64,000 nucleotides of DNA from Peribacillus folii (GCF_030271255.1 NZ_JASJOM010000001.1:372001-436000), one strand, 5' to 3'. Shown: positions 46,526-55,104, counted from the stretch's first letter. Numbers and translations are program-made. Notes: generated from the sequence alone by a model not told the origin.

Positions 46526-47341
46526 TTAGCGCGTGCCCGGCCTCTTCCCATCAGCTATAAGAGCATTGATATGATCGATGAGCCCGGGTAATTCCTCCAT
46601 CGTGGCAATCGTGAAATCGGCTCCATTCTGCTTGAAGGTCTCCGCCGTTCTGGAAATCCGCTTTTGCTTATCCGGTTCCGCCAAGCTGGTATACTCTGCC
46701 AAGCTCAATCCCATCTCAGAGCTTCCGACAATCACTCCGACCGACCAGACCCCTGCATTGACTCCCTCTTTCATATCCGCAACCGTATCGCCAACCTTCA
46801 CTGCCTTCCATGATGCCGCTATCTTCAATTCTTCTACATTACGATAAATCATGTATGGATAAGGTCTTCCAATCGAACGGGTAGCATCAGGGGTCACATG
46901 GAAATCGGGCCCATAGCCTTTTTTCAGCGCATTGGATACAACGACCTCCATCATGGCATCCGTATATCCCGTTGTCGAACCAATCTTCAGCCCGCGATTT
47001 TTTAATGCCTCCACCGTCTCGATGACACCAGGAATCGGATCCGTATAATCCGCCAGGGAAACCATCAGTGCCGGTTCAAATTCAGCGTACAATTTTTCGA
47101 CGTCTTCTTCATTGAAATTCCGTCCATATGCCTCTTTCCATAAAGCGGTTATCCTTGGCATCGCCAGCATCGCACGGATATGGTCGATTTTCAGCATGCC
47201 CATCGGTGCCCTCGCTTCCTCCATCGTCACATCGATACCTGCATTCTTGAAAATATCGACAAAAACATTCACAGGTGCAAAACAGCCAAAATCCACCGCT
47301 GTCCCAGCCCAATCCAAAATGATTCCTTCTACCTTATTCAT
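46526..47341 (-). CDS. phnX: Phosphonoacetaldehyde hydrolase
   Basis: A 271-residue HAD-superfamily enzyme that splits phosphonoacetaldehyde into acetaldehyde and phosphate. The nucleophile motif is IILDWAGTAVDFG; the Schiff-base Lys is in the cap (GMLKIDHIRAM); GSTTGY and VGDTVADMKEG complete the site. ATG at 47341 overlaps the phnW stop by four bases, so translation is coupled. It is the last gene of the phn operon and completes 2-aminoethylphosphonate breakdown. Confidence 0.95.
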   Translation of the reverse strand: MNKVEGIILDWAGTAVDFGCFAPVNVFVDIFKNAGIDVTMEEARAPMGMLKIDHIRAMLAMPRITALWKEAYGRNFNEEDVEKLYAEFEPALMVSLADYTDPIPGVIETVEALKNRGLKIGSTTGYTDAMMEVVVSNALKKGYGPDFHVTPDATRSIGRPYPYMIYRNVEELKIAASWKAVKVGDTVADMKEGVNAGVWSVGVIVGSSEMGLSLAEYTSLAEPDKQKRISRTAETFKQNGADFTIATMEELPGLIDHINALIADGKRPGTR

Positions 47342-48432
47342 ACTGTCACCACTTTCATATATTTTTCTATGATCCTGCCAAGCTCCTTGATATCTTCTTC
47401 GTGGATTTCCCCGATGTTGCCGATGCGGAATGTATTTATGTCAGTCAGCTTACCGGGGTAGATGACGTACCCTCTTGCTTTAACGAAATTGTAGAAGCCT
47501 TCGAAATCAAAGGACTCAGTCGGAAAAAGGAATGTCGTGATGATCGGGGATTGTTTATCCGGCTCAATGTAGGCATCTATCCCCCATTGCCCCATCAGCT
47601 TCCTCAGCCTCTCATTATTACTTTTATAACGGGCCGATCTGGCAGGAATGCCCCCTTCTTCAGCCAACTCCTCCAACGCTTTGGCAAACGCGGCCACTAC
47701 ATGGGTGGGGGAGGTGAAACGCCATTTCCCGTCCTTGTCCATTTCCTCCCACTGATCATACAAATCCAGTGACAAGCTGCGGGCATTACCCTTGCAAGCC
47801 AGCAACTTATCAAGCTTAGCTATCACAAAGCCAAACCCAGGCACGCCTTGGATGCATTTATTTGCACTGCTGATCAAATAATCGATTCCAAGTTCGGCTA
47901 CCTTCAAGTCAACCCCGCCAAAGCTGCTCATGGCATCGATGATCAAGGTTTTTTGCTGTTCCTTCGAAATCCTGGAAACCATTTCGATTGGATTCAATAT
48001 TCCTGTCGTCGTTTCACAATGCACCATTGCAATATGCGTGATATCCCGATCTTCCCTTAATAGGCTGCGAATGTCTGCTTCCTTGGGAAACTCGTTGTAG
48101 CCAACGCCATATTCCCGATGATTCACGCCGATGCAGGCTGCCATTTGCACCATCCGTTTTCCGTATGCGCCATTTGTTATGATCAGAACTTTATCGGATT
48201 CGGATACGGCAGTCATCAGCACAGCTTCTACAACAAACGAACCGCTTCCCTGCATGAGCACTGAGGTATACTCGCCATTTGCAGCATGTGCCAGGTCGAG
48301 AAGCTGGCTCCTGATTTTTTGGGTGATTTCCTTATAATCATTTTCCCACGTACAGCGGTCAACGAGCATTTCCTGCTTCACTGTATCTGTCGTTGTCAGC
48401 GGTCCAGGCGTCAATAGTTTATACGTATTCAT
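47338..48432 (-). CDS. phnW: 2-aminoethylphosphonate--pyruvate transaminase
   Basis: A 364-residue class V aminotransferase making phosphonoacetaldehyde and alanine from 2-aminoethylphosphonate and pyruvate. The N-terminal LLTPGPLTTTDTVKQEMLVD is the family signature; MQGSGSFVVEA follows, and the PLP lysine is in SSANKCIQGVPGFGF. ATG at 48432 follows GGAGGAAA. It is third of four biochemical steps encoded in the operon after uptake, 26 bases downstream of the binding-protein gene. Confidence 0.95.
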   Translation of the reverse strand: MNTYKLLTPGPLTTTDTVKQEMLVDRCTWENDYKEITQKIRSQLLDLAHAANGEYTSVLMQGSGSFVVEAVLMTAVSESDKVLIITNGAYGKRMVQMAACIGVNHREYGVGYNEFPKEADIRSLLREDRDITHIAMVHCETTTGILNPIEMVSRISKEQQKTLIIDAMSSFGGVDLKVAELGIDYLISSANKCIQGVPGFGFVIAKLDKLLACKGNARSLSLDLYDQWEEMDKDGKWRFTSPTHVVAAFAKALEELAEEGGIPARSARYKSNNERLRKLMGQWGIDAYIEPDKQSPIITTFLFPTESFDFEGFYNFVKARGYVIYPGKLTDINTFRIGNIGEIHEEDIKELGRIIEKYMKVVTV

Positions 48433-48457
48433 TTTCCTCCACTCCCTACTGGATTGA

Positions 48458-49450
48458 TCATTGTGCTGATTTAAAGAACTGTTGATGCTGTTTTAATAAT
48501 TCGACCGTAAGAGGCTGCTTGAATCTTTTCGGGTGGGCCGGGTTGTTCTTTTCGGTTACCTTTTCCCCTTCATAAAGGGCGACCGGGTAAAGCTTCAATA
48601 AATCTTCCCTAGCATCTGTACTGATCGTTTCCGCCATTCTCATCGCCAAGCTTGTTTTTGCATCATCTTCTTTTTTCACGACGGCAATCGATTCCGTATA
48701 GGAGAAATTCCCCTCGATTGGATCGACATACTTGATCGGTAAGCCCTTTTCTTTCGCCATCACGGCTTGATAGCGTAATCCGAAGCCGGCAGCCACTTCC
48801 CCTGCTTGCACTTTATTGATCGGTCCCGACCCTGAGCTCTCTAGGTGCGGGCCGCTGTTCGCGATTAAATCATGGAGGATCCTTTTCCCTTCAGCATCAC
48901 CGTATTGACTGATGATCGCTTGGACTAAAAGCCACCCTGTTGACGAGTCCAGAATATTAGGAATGGAAACGAGCCCTTTATATTCCGGCTTTGTTAAGTC
49001 CTTGATCGAGGCGGGCATCGGCAGCCCTTTTTGTTTGAGCACCTCCGTATTGACAAAAATGGAACCGGTATTGGCCAGGATCGGCGTATAATAAGCGGGT
49101 GTGGATTCCAGTGCTTTCGTGCCGAAGGACAGATCCATGAACATGGAGTGCTGGTTTTGGGCACTATCGATGAAATAGGAGCTCATCGTCACCAGATCGG
49201 CCTCGATTTCTGCGCCCTCCGCCAACAGCTTTCCTCCTAATTCGGATGTACCCAGCGATTGAAGGACATATTTCCCTTCGTACCCGGCTTCCCTCAAGGA
49301 TGTCTCCATTGCTGATGTCGCTTCTTCATCACCATTCGTATAAATGACAACCCTTTCCTCATCCGCCTTTGTGCCATTTCGGCCGGCCCATACAAATACC
49401 ACACTTAAAGCAATTAAAGATAGTACGACGATCTTCCATTTTTTCAACAT
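48458..49450 (-). CDS. Phosphonate ABC transporter substrate-binding protein (PhnS-like)
   Basis: A 330-residue exported binding protein of the iron/2-aminoethylphosphonate class. Signal sequence: LKKWKIVVLSLIALSVVFVWAG with no clear lipobox Cys, so anchoring is uncertain. Conserved ligand-domain pieces: VVIYTNGDEEATSAM, LANTGSIFVN and DILDSSTGWLL-like segment (NILDSSTGWLL). ATG at 49450 has GAGGGGG upstream. It delivers 2-aminoethylphosphonate to the adjacent permease. Confidence 0.88.
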   Translation of the reverse strand: MLKKWKIVVLSLIALSVVFVWAGRNGTKADEERVVIYTNGDEEATSAMETSLREAGYEGKYVLQSLGTSELGGKLLAEGAEIEADLVTMSSYFIDSAQNQHSMFMDLSFGTKALESTPAYYTPILANTGSIFVNTEVLKQKGLPMPASIKDLTKPEYKGLVSIPNILDSSTGWLLVQAIISQYGDAEGKRILHDLIANSGPHLESSGSGPINKVQAGEVAAGFGLRYQAVMAKEKGLPIKYVDPIEGNFSYTESIAVVKKEDDAKTSLAMRMAETISTDAREDLLKLYPVALYEGEKVTEKNNPAHPKRFKQPLTVELLKQHQQFFKSAQ

Positions 49451-49463
49451 GATATCCCCCTCA

Positions 49464-51080
49464 TTAATGTTTGAATGATCTTTTTTGATAATGATCACAA
49501 AGCAGTTTCACGACCAGATTTGTAAAGAAGATAAGTAAAGACAGGATGAAGATTTCATTGAATTTGGCAAAATGCTGAAGCTCCTTTATTTTACTGGCCA
49601 CTAACGTGGTTTGGGCCGTGACCAAAAAGATGATCCCGCTGATCGTCACCATACTATTGATGAAATAGTAGCTGAACATCTCGATCACTGTGGATGCCGA
49701 GTTTGGCAGGATGACACGTTGGATTGTCCTGATCCAGCTATCCCCCAATAACTCAGCGGTCGTTTCCCATGAAGGGTTCATTTTCGCTAATGCGTTCTTT
49801 GCCATTAAATAGGGCGTCGTAAAGAAGTGGACCATGTTACAAACAATGATGATCGCGAAGGTCCCCTTCAAGCTGCTGCCGTTGAACAGCAGCAAATACG
49901 ATAAACCGAGCACCATTCCTGGCACGGTATTCGTCAGCATCGAAATGGCATCGATTGACGACTTCCCCCTAAGCGGCGTCCGGACATTCAAGACCGCCGA
50001 GCTGAAGGCAATGAACGTTCCCAGTACGGCCGTCATCAAGGCAACGAATAAAGAGTTTTGATAGACTGCCGTTAAATCGCTTGCTTGAAATGTGTCGATG
50101 AAGTGTGTGAAAGTGAACGTAAGATCATAAGGGAAACTAGTAAGAAATGGTGCAATGAACATGACTGCAAAAATGGAAACCATTCCTATCAGTACGAGCA
50201 GCGAGACCGCCCCAAAGCATATATCCCTCCCTTTATGCCGGGTCATTTCGATATCGCTGAATTTTTCATAGTGAAAATTACGCTTATCAAGATAGTTTAA
50301 TAGGAAAACACTGAACACGGCCGGAATCAGCATGAGAATGGCAATTACTGCCCCTGTATGGAAATCAGGGATGGAGCCGAGCATGACCTGATACAGCTGC
50401 GTCGCAACAACGGAGTAGGTGCCGCCGACCGAAGCCGGTATTCCAAAGTCGGTGAAGCTCAAGATGAAGGAAAGGATAAAGGCTCCGCCAAGAGTTCCCG
50501 CCAATGGCCGTATGATCGTATTCATGAAGCTTCTCATCGTTCCGTCCCCCATCAGCTTAGAAACGATGATGAACTTCTTATCACTGTATTTGAAGGAATT
50601 ATGGATGAGAAGAAAAGCTGATGGTAATGTATAAATCACATAACCTATCAATAATCCAGTGAAGCCGTATATATCGAATAAATTCCTCCCAAAAATTCTC
50701 GTTATGACTCCTTGATTGCCGAAAGAGTAGATGATCGCAAAACCGAATGTGATGGTCGGAAGCAGCATCGGAATAAGGATTCCCGTTTTAATGATACTTT
50801 TTATCGGTCCATATATTCGGGTGCAATGGATTGAATAGGCGAGACAAAAGGCGATAGTGGTCGTTACGGCGGCCGTGAGCCCCGAGATTTTCAAGCTGTT
50901 TCCAAATGCCTTCAATAGCTCTTCATCAGAGAGGACCGTTAGATAATTCGAGAGATTGATGCCCTCTGCCGTTTCGAAAGAGCGGATGAACAAGATGCCC
51001 AAAGGCAAGATAAGAAAAGCGGCAAATAGCAGTAAGATAGGTATATAAATGATTCGCATGGCCGGTTTTACCTCAGGCAT
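49464..51080 (-). CDS. Fused two-domain phosphonate ABC permease
   Basis: A 538-residue permease with about 12 helices and two BPD-type inner-membrane domains in one polypeptide. The EAA-like loops are around residues 175-215 (KLMGDGTMRSFMNTIIRPL) and 440-480 (ELLGDSWIRTIQRVILPN). It corresponds to the separate PhnU and PhnV of enterobacteria joined together, as in ThiP/FbpB-type permeases. ATG at 51080 overlaps the ATPase stop codon by eight bases and has GGTGA upstream. Confidence 0.88.
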   Translation of the reverse strand: MPEVKPAMRIIYIPILLLFAAFLILPLGILFIRSFETAEGINLSNYLTVLSDEELLKAFGNSLKISGLTAAVTTTIAFCLAYSIHCTRIYGPIKSIIKTGILIPMLLPTITFGFAIIYSFGNQGVITRIFGRNLFDIYGFTGLLIGYVIYTLPSAFLLIHNSFKYSDKKFIIVSKLMGDGTMRSFMNTIIRPLAGTLGGAFILSFILSFTDFGIPASVGGTYSVVATQLYQVMLGSIPDFHTGAVIAILMLIPAVFSVFLLNYLDKRNFHYEKFSDIEMTRHKGRDICFGAVSLLVLIGMVSIFAVMFIAPFLTSFPYDLTFTFTHFIDTFQASDLTAVYQNSLFVALMTAVLGTFIAFSSAVLNVRTPLRGKSSIDAISMLTNTVPGMVLGLSYLLLFNGSSLKGTFAIIIVCNMVHFFTTPYLMAKNALAKMNPSWETTAELLGDSWIRTIQRVILPNSASTVIEMFSYYFINSMVTISGIIFLVTAQTTLVASKIKELQHFAKFNEIFILSLLIFFTNLVVKLLCDHYQKRSFKH

Positions 51081-51825
51081 ACTTTTCACCGAATAAGTGA
51101 TAAATATTTTCCCTTTTGATCTCCAGTTGTTTAAGAATGAACTCTTTGACAAAATCATTGGCTGGATGATCGATGATTTGTTGCGGTGATCCGAATTGAG
51201 AAATATTCCCTTGATTGATGATCAAGATTTTATCGGACATCGTCAACGCCTCTTCCGGATCATGCGTCACGATGATCGTCGTCAGTTTATATTCTCTAGC
51301 TATCGATTTAATGCGCTGCTTGATCGATTCCTTGATGACTCCATCCAATGCACTCAATGGTTCATCGAGCAATAATATTTTCGGCTTCATGACGAGGGTC
51401 CTTGCGAGCGCCACCCGCTGTTTCTGCCCTCCTGATAATTCACCCATTTTTTTCGTTAAATGAGGCTGTAGTTCCAAGAAATCGATATAATCATGTAATT
51501 CCTCCTCAGACACCAAGCCCTTTTTATTTCTCAATCCGTAAACGATGTTTTCGTATGCATTTAAATGCGGGAAGAGCGCATAATCTTGAAAGACGATATT
51601 AAACCCCCTGTCCTTCATCCGCACATTGCTCAAATCCAGATCGTTAAAGATGATTTTTCCTTGCTCCACACTCGTTAACCCCAAGATGATATTCAACAGC
51701 GTAGTTTTTCCGCTGCCGCTTGGTCCTAACAGTGAAACGATCTCCCCTGTTCCTATTTCAAGATTTATATGTTCCAAAACGAATTTATCATCGAATCGCT
51801 TGCTAATATTTTGTAGTTTTAGCAA
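51073..51825 (-). CDS. Phosphonate ABC transporter ATPase (PhnT-like)
   Basis: A 250-residue ABC ATPase: Walker [15 protein letters not shown] loop IVFQDYALFP, signature LSGGQKQRVALAR, Walker B ILLDEPLSALD, switch His in VTHDPEEA. The domain order fits the spermidine/iron/phosphonate importer class without a long regulatory tail. TTG at 51825 is chosen because a perfect AAGGAGGTGA lies eight bases upstream (from GGAGG). First gene of the phn operon, divergent from the DeoR regulator. Confidence 0.92.
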   Translation of the reverse strand: MLKLQNISKRFDDKFVLEHINLEIGTGEIVSLLGPSGSGKTTLLNIILGLTSVEQGKIIFNDLDLSNVRMKDRGFNIVFQDYALFPHLNAYENIVYGLRNKKGLVSEEELHDYIDFLELQPHLTKKMGELSGGQKQRVALARTLVMKPKILLLDEPLSALDGVIKESIKQRIKSIAREYKLTTIIVTHDPEEALTMSDKILIINQGNISQFGSPQQIIDHPANDFVKEFILKQLEIKRENIYHLFGEKYA

Positions 51826-51867
51826 ACCGCTCACCTCCTTCAATACACCCTTAGTATAAAAGCCGCA

Positions 51868-51907
51868 TGTAAATCGAATTTGCGATTTTTGTAAATACTC
51901 TGTAAAT
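51868..51907. promoter_or_regulatory. Three phased TGTAAAT repeats between the phn operon and its regulator
   Basis: TGTAAAT occurs at 51868, 51890 and 51901, i.e. spaced by 22 and 11 bases, on the same face of the helix. The cluster begins about 40 bases upstream of the phn start codon, the right place for a regulator site. The divergent DeoR-type protein is the obvious candidate binder. Confidence 0.55.
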
Positions 51908-52050
51908 ATTGAACACTTTCATACCAACTTTATACTAAATTATGACCATATAATAATTTATTCATTAGCTATTTATTGAATATGTTTCGCGCACATCGTA
52001 CACTTATAATGAATATCCGGTAATGAGAATGAAGAATGGCGGGTGAAAAT

Positions 52051-52809
52051 ATGCTACCACTTGAAAGACAAAAGAAAATCATCGAATTATTGACGATAAG
52101 AAAAGTCATGAAGCTTGGTGAGCTTACTGAAGAACTGCAAATTTCCATTGAAACTCTCAGGAGGGATATGAACCTTCTAACCAGGCAAGGAAAAATAGAA
52201 AAGATCTATGGAGGCGTAAAGCTGGCTCAATCGAAGTTCGGGGAATCGACGATAGATGAAAGGATGTTCAGCCAATTAAGCGAAAAGGAAAGAATCGCCC
52301 GAAAATGCAGTGAGTTTATCCATGATGGAGACTGCATTTATATTGACAGCGGTTCGACAACCTATCAAATCGCTAAATATATAAAACAAAAAAAGAAACT
52401 CACGGTGATAACCAGTTCCATCCCTGTCGTGAATGAGCTTCTTGATAGTGATATCGAGATCTTGATCATAGGCGGAAAGGTCCGGCAAAATGAACAATCC
52501 ATTGTCGCCTTCGACTATCTCTTCAACTTCAGCGAATTGAATATTACAAAGGCATTCATTTGTGCGAGTGGCATCACGATTGAAAAAGGCATTTCCGACT
52601 ATAATTTGGAAGAAGCGAATACACGAAAGAAAATCATCGAATTATCACAACAGGCCTTTGTTGCCGCTGACAGCTCGAAGTTCGGCAAAGACGTGACCAT
52701 CGGGATTGCGCCACTGGATAAAATCGATTACATCATTACGGATGATCATTTGCATGAAGCATTCATCACATCGTTCAAAGACACCGGCATACATTTGCTC
52801 CTTTCTTAA
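52051..52809 (+). CDS. DeoR family regulator, probable phn operon regulator
   Basis: A 252-residue DeoR/GlpR-type protein. The N-terminal helix-turn-helix is KLGELTEELQISIETLRRDM (about residues 20-39); the rest is the sugar-isomerase-like effector domain with DSGSTTYQIAKYI and AADSSKFGK. It is divergent from the phosphonate operon and has no other neighbour, so it most likely controls that operon in response to a phosphonate or intermediate. ATG at 52051 has GGGTGA seven bases upstream. Confidence 0.87.
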   Translation: MLPLERQKKIIELLTIRKVMKLGELTEELQISIETLRRDMNLLTRQGKIEKIYGGVKLAQSKFGESTIDERMFSQLSEKERIARKCSEFIHDGDCIYIDSGSTTYQIAKYIKQKKKLTVITSSIPVVNELLDSDIEILIIGGKVRQNEQSIVAFDYLFNFSELNITKAFICASGITIEKGISDYNLEEANTRKKIIELSQQAFVAADSSKFGKDVTIGIAPLDKIDYIITDDHLHEAFITSFKDTGIHLLLS

Positions 52810-52813
52810 AAGC

Positions 52814-52857
52814 AAAAAAAAGCGTGAACCATACAGCGGTATGGTTCACGCTTTTTT
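52814..52857 (+). terminator. Bidirectional terminator between the DeoR gene and adaB
   Basis: A 19-bp perfect stem (52816-52834 with 52839-52857) with a 4-base loop; A and T runs at the base serve both convergent genes. Confidence 0.92.
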
Positions 52858-52870
52858 CGTTTTGCTGACA

Positions 52871-53356
52871 TCACGTTTGCTGCTTACAATTCCTTTCATG
52901 CTGCAGGAGCCATTCCTTTCTCCATAAGCCACCTGCATAACCGGTCAATTTCCCATTCGACCCTATGATCCGATGACAAGGAACCACGATGCTTAACTTA
53001 TTCCTGCCATTAGCGCTCCCTACTGCCCTAATGGCTTTTTCATTGCCGATGGAAACGGCAATGTCTTTATAGGAGCCTGTGTCGGCATACAGGATTCCTG
53101 TTAGTGCATTCCAGACATTTTTTTGAAAGATCGTCCCATCAAATATATAGGGAAATGTAAATTCCCTGCGTTCACCTTTGAAATACTCATCAAGCTGATT
53201 GAAGCACTCCACCAAAACCTCTGGCGTCCGCTCCTGCATACTATTCACCTTCCTGTCCCTTTCAGCGAATAATATCGAGCTGATGGCCTCATTCGTCCCT
53301 GATATCTCGATCACTCCAATCGGCGATTGATAATCCAATTTATATACTTCACTCAT
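52871..53356 (-). CDS. adaB: Methylated-DNA--protein-cysteine methyltransferase (AdaB/Ogt)
   Basis: A 161-residue DNA repair protein that removes methyl groups from O6-methylguanine onto its own Cys in a one-time reaction. The active site VVPCHRIIGSNGKLTGYAGGLWRKEWLL and the helix-turn-helix SIGNEKAIRAVGSANGRN are intact (described here in pieces). ATG at 53356 has AGGAGGT upstream. It follows adaA by 46 bases and should be induced with it. Confidence 0.92.
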   Translation of the reverse strand: MSEVYKLDYQSPIGVIEISGTNEAISSILFAERDRKVNSMQERTPEVLVECFNQLDEYFKGERREFTFPYIFDGTIFQKNVWNALTGILYADTGSYKDIAVSIGNEKAIRAVGSANGRNKLSIVVPCHRIIGSNGKLTGYAGGLWRKEWLLQHERNCKQQT

Positions 53357-53402
53357 ATAAAGACCTCCTAGTGGAAGGCAGCGTAAGCCTCCCGTCCATT
53401 TT

Positions 53403-53972
53403 TCATTTCCCCTTTTCCTGCATGCTTCGATATTCACTTGGAGAACAATTTTTCAACCGGCGAAATACCTTATAAAAGTTCGAAGGGCTGTGAAATCCCA
53501 CATCAAGGGAGACTTCAAGGTTCGTTAGCTTTGTGCTTGTTAGAAGAAATGCCGCTTTATCGACTCTTATTTTCTCCAAATAGGAACGGGGAGTTTCCGA
53601 CGTTTCCTTTTTGAACAGCCGCTCGAGATAATAGGAGCTTACACCAACATGGTCGGCAATATCCTTCAATTCCACTTTTTGGTTATACTGCCTTACCAAG
53701 AATATGATGACATCTCTGACAAGCTGCATCTGCGGGGACACCTCGACTTGCGGCTGGCATCTTTTGCAAGCACGGAAACCTGCCTGCTCGACTTCTGCGA
53801 TGCTATGATAAAATTCCACATTTATTTGTTTCGGCTTCCTCGACCTGCATGAAGGGCGGCAGTATATCTTGGTGGTCTTTACTGCCGTAAAGAATAATCC
53901 ATCATATTTAGCATCGCAGGCCATGATTTTCTCCCACATTTCTTCAAAAGAAAGATTGAACGCAACATCCAT
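53403..53972 (-). CDS. adaA: AdaA: methylphosphotriester-DNA alkyltransferase and AraC-type activator
   Basis: A 189-residue protein. Residues 1-80 form the Ada zinc-binding domain with four Cys (Cys38 in YCRPSC, Cys42, and CKRC around residues 68-71), of which the first takes the methyl group from phosphotriesters. Residues about 88-185 are an AraC double helix-turn-helix (LKDIADHVGVSSYYLERLF; VSLDVGFHSPSNFYKVFRR). Methylated AdaA activates adaA-adaB. ATG at 53972 follows CGGAG; the longer frame runs into a decayed gene. Confidence 0.92.
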   Translation of the reverse strand: MDVAFNLSFEEMWEKIMACDAKYDGLFFTAVKTTKIYCRPSCRSRKPKQINVEFYHSIAEVEQAGFRACKRCQPQVEVSPQMQLVRDVIIFLVRQYNQKVELKDIADHVGVSSYYLERLFKKETSETPRSYLEKIRVDKAAFLLTSTKLTNLEVSLDVGFHSPSNFYKVFRRLKNCSPSEYRSMQEKGK

Positions 53973-54027
53973 TATACTCCGCATCCTTTCAGGTTTTAGT
54001 CCCAAATCCATGTGAGGTGTGATTCGT

Positions 54028-54275
54028 CGTCTGCCGCGCATAGCACATTACCGCGGTTTCACCATAGCCTGCTTCAATGTCCGCGCTGACGGGGATTTTC
54101 ACATGATCCGCAATAAGGTAAATGATACTTCATTGCCTTTCAAAGTCAATCGGTTCTCCAGCTTCGTTCCAATCGCCTTGAACTAGAATCAACGCCGATA
54201 AGGGATCTCATGCGTCCTCCTCCATCAGCATGTTCTTGAAAAGTGTACTGCATTGAATGCCTTAATGGTAGACAT
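54028..54275 (-). pseudogene. Remnant of an isocitrate lyase/PEP mutase family gene
   Basis: On the minus strand a TAGGAG ribosome site and ATG at 54275 open a frame MSTIKAFNAVHFSRTC that stops after 16 codons. Further on, in other frames, come FKAIGT and then ADHVKIPVSADIEAGYGE (about 54055-54110), which are in family order (N-terminal ALHF-type start, FKAIGTTSAG, VDIPVSVDIEAGYG). Several stops and deletions separate them, and the 3' three quarters are missing, the remnant running into the adaA upstream region. Family assignment rests on these three short matches. Confidence 0.6.
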
Positions 54276-54520
54276 GATTTTCGCTCCTATTCGTTTATTG
54301 TCCCCATTTTAACAATCAGACCATCTCCAAATCGTCCTCATTCTTGCTGTTTTGGTCACTTCTAACATGATTTGGACCCGATTGCGGACAAGGCCTCCGC
54401 CTCTCAGCCTCTGGATCCGGATAGATCTGCCGTACAACGAAACGCCCAAGCCAGCCAGAAATGCGGGTCATCAGAACTTCGTCTCATTCAGATTGGGATG
54501 ATCCAGTTTCACGAACGAAA
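54276..54520. other. Intergenic stretch upstream of the PEP-mutase remnant
   Basis: About 245 bases. It may hold the old promoter of the decayed gene; nothing else is recognised. Confidence 0.4.
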
Positions 54521-54549
54521 AAAAATGCCCTTACATTCCAGGACATTTT
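54521..54549 (-). terminator. Terminator of the Zur-controlled orphan gene
   Basis: An 8-bp stem with one G-U pair (54524-54531 with 54542-54549), followed on the minus strand by a run of eight T residues including the stem base. Confidence 0.75.
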
Positions 54550-54562
54550 CATGATTTTCCAT

Positions 54563-54913
54563 TCAATTAACGAACAAGAATAACTTGCGATGATATTCCG
54601 CAAAAGCCTGCTGATCCTTTTCCGTACAGTCCAGCCACTTCACTCTCTTGCACCTTTCCTCCAGCCTCTCGTTCAGCTCGGCTTCTATTTCATTCATGAA
54701 GCGGATGATTTCCCCATACGGCATATTGAAATGACGGGCGGCAAGCCGGGGTGGGGAATGCTTCACCAGCAATCTCATAAATTGATCGACCGTATCGGCC
54801 TTGGATGCCAGATAGTCTTCTTCCTTCACGATGAATTCGTACACTTGTTTTTTCATGCCAGAAAGCCTGGTCACTTCGTCGCGCAATAGAAACTCGATTA
54901 ATCTTTCATTCAT
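54563..54913 (-). CDS. Unrecognised 116-residue protein behind a Zur box
   Basis: I do not recognise the family. The protein is soluble, all-helical in appearance and charged. Residues about 57-90 (RLAARHFNMPYGEIIRFMNEI) look like a helix-turn-helix followed by a long helix. Two Cys (ERCKRV, LDCTEK) and two His are present but form no known metal motif. ATG at 54913 has GAGG nine bases upstream; TTG at 54922 is too close to that site. It has its own SigA promoter and terminator, and a near-consensus Zur box just after the predicted transcript start, so it should be expressed under zinc starvation. Confidence 0.72.
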   Translation of the reverse strand: MNERLIEFLLRDEVTRLSGMKKQVYEFIVKEEDYLASKADTVDQFMRLLVKHSPPRLAARHFNMPYGEIIRFMNEIEAELNERLEERCKRVKWLDCTEKDQQAFAEYHRKLFLFVN

Positions 54914-55040
54914 ATCGTTCAACCTCGAATTTGTTTAGAGTTACATTCCTTTTGGGTCATCTATGAAAACGCTATAGCGCTCGACACTTCATTATGACAT
55001 CGCAGCCGCATGCCATCAAGTATATTTGCAACGCGCGGAT

Positions 55041-55104
55041 AAACCGTAATAATTACGATTAGCAATCTAGTTTAGAAAATAACACGTATCGCCGGTACAG
55101 TCAA
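55041..55104 (-). promoter_or_regulatory. Zur-controlled SigA promoter
   Basis: On the minus strand: -35 TTGACT (55099-55104), 17-base spacer, -10 TATTTT (55076-55081), predicted start near 55069, and a Zur box at 55041-55061 (AAACCGTAAT-A-ATTACGATTA on the plus strand, two mismatches from the Bacillus consensus, perfect inner 13 bases). The box is at about +8 to +28, nearly the same geometry as at ycgRQ. Confidence 0.8.
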
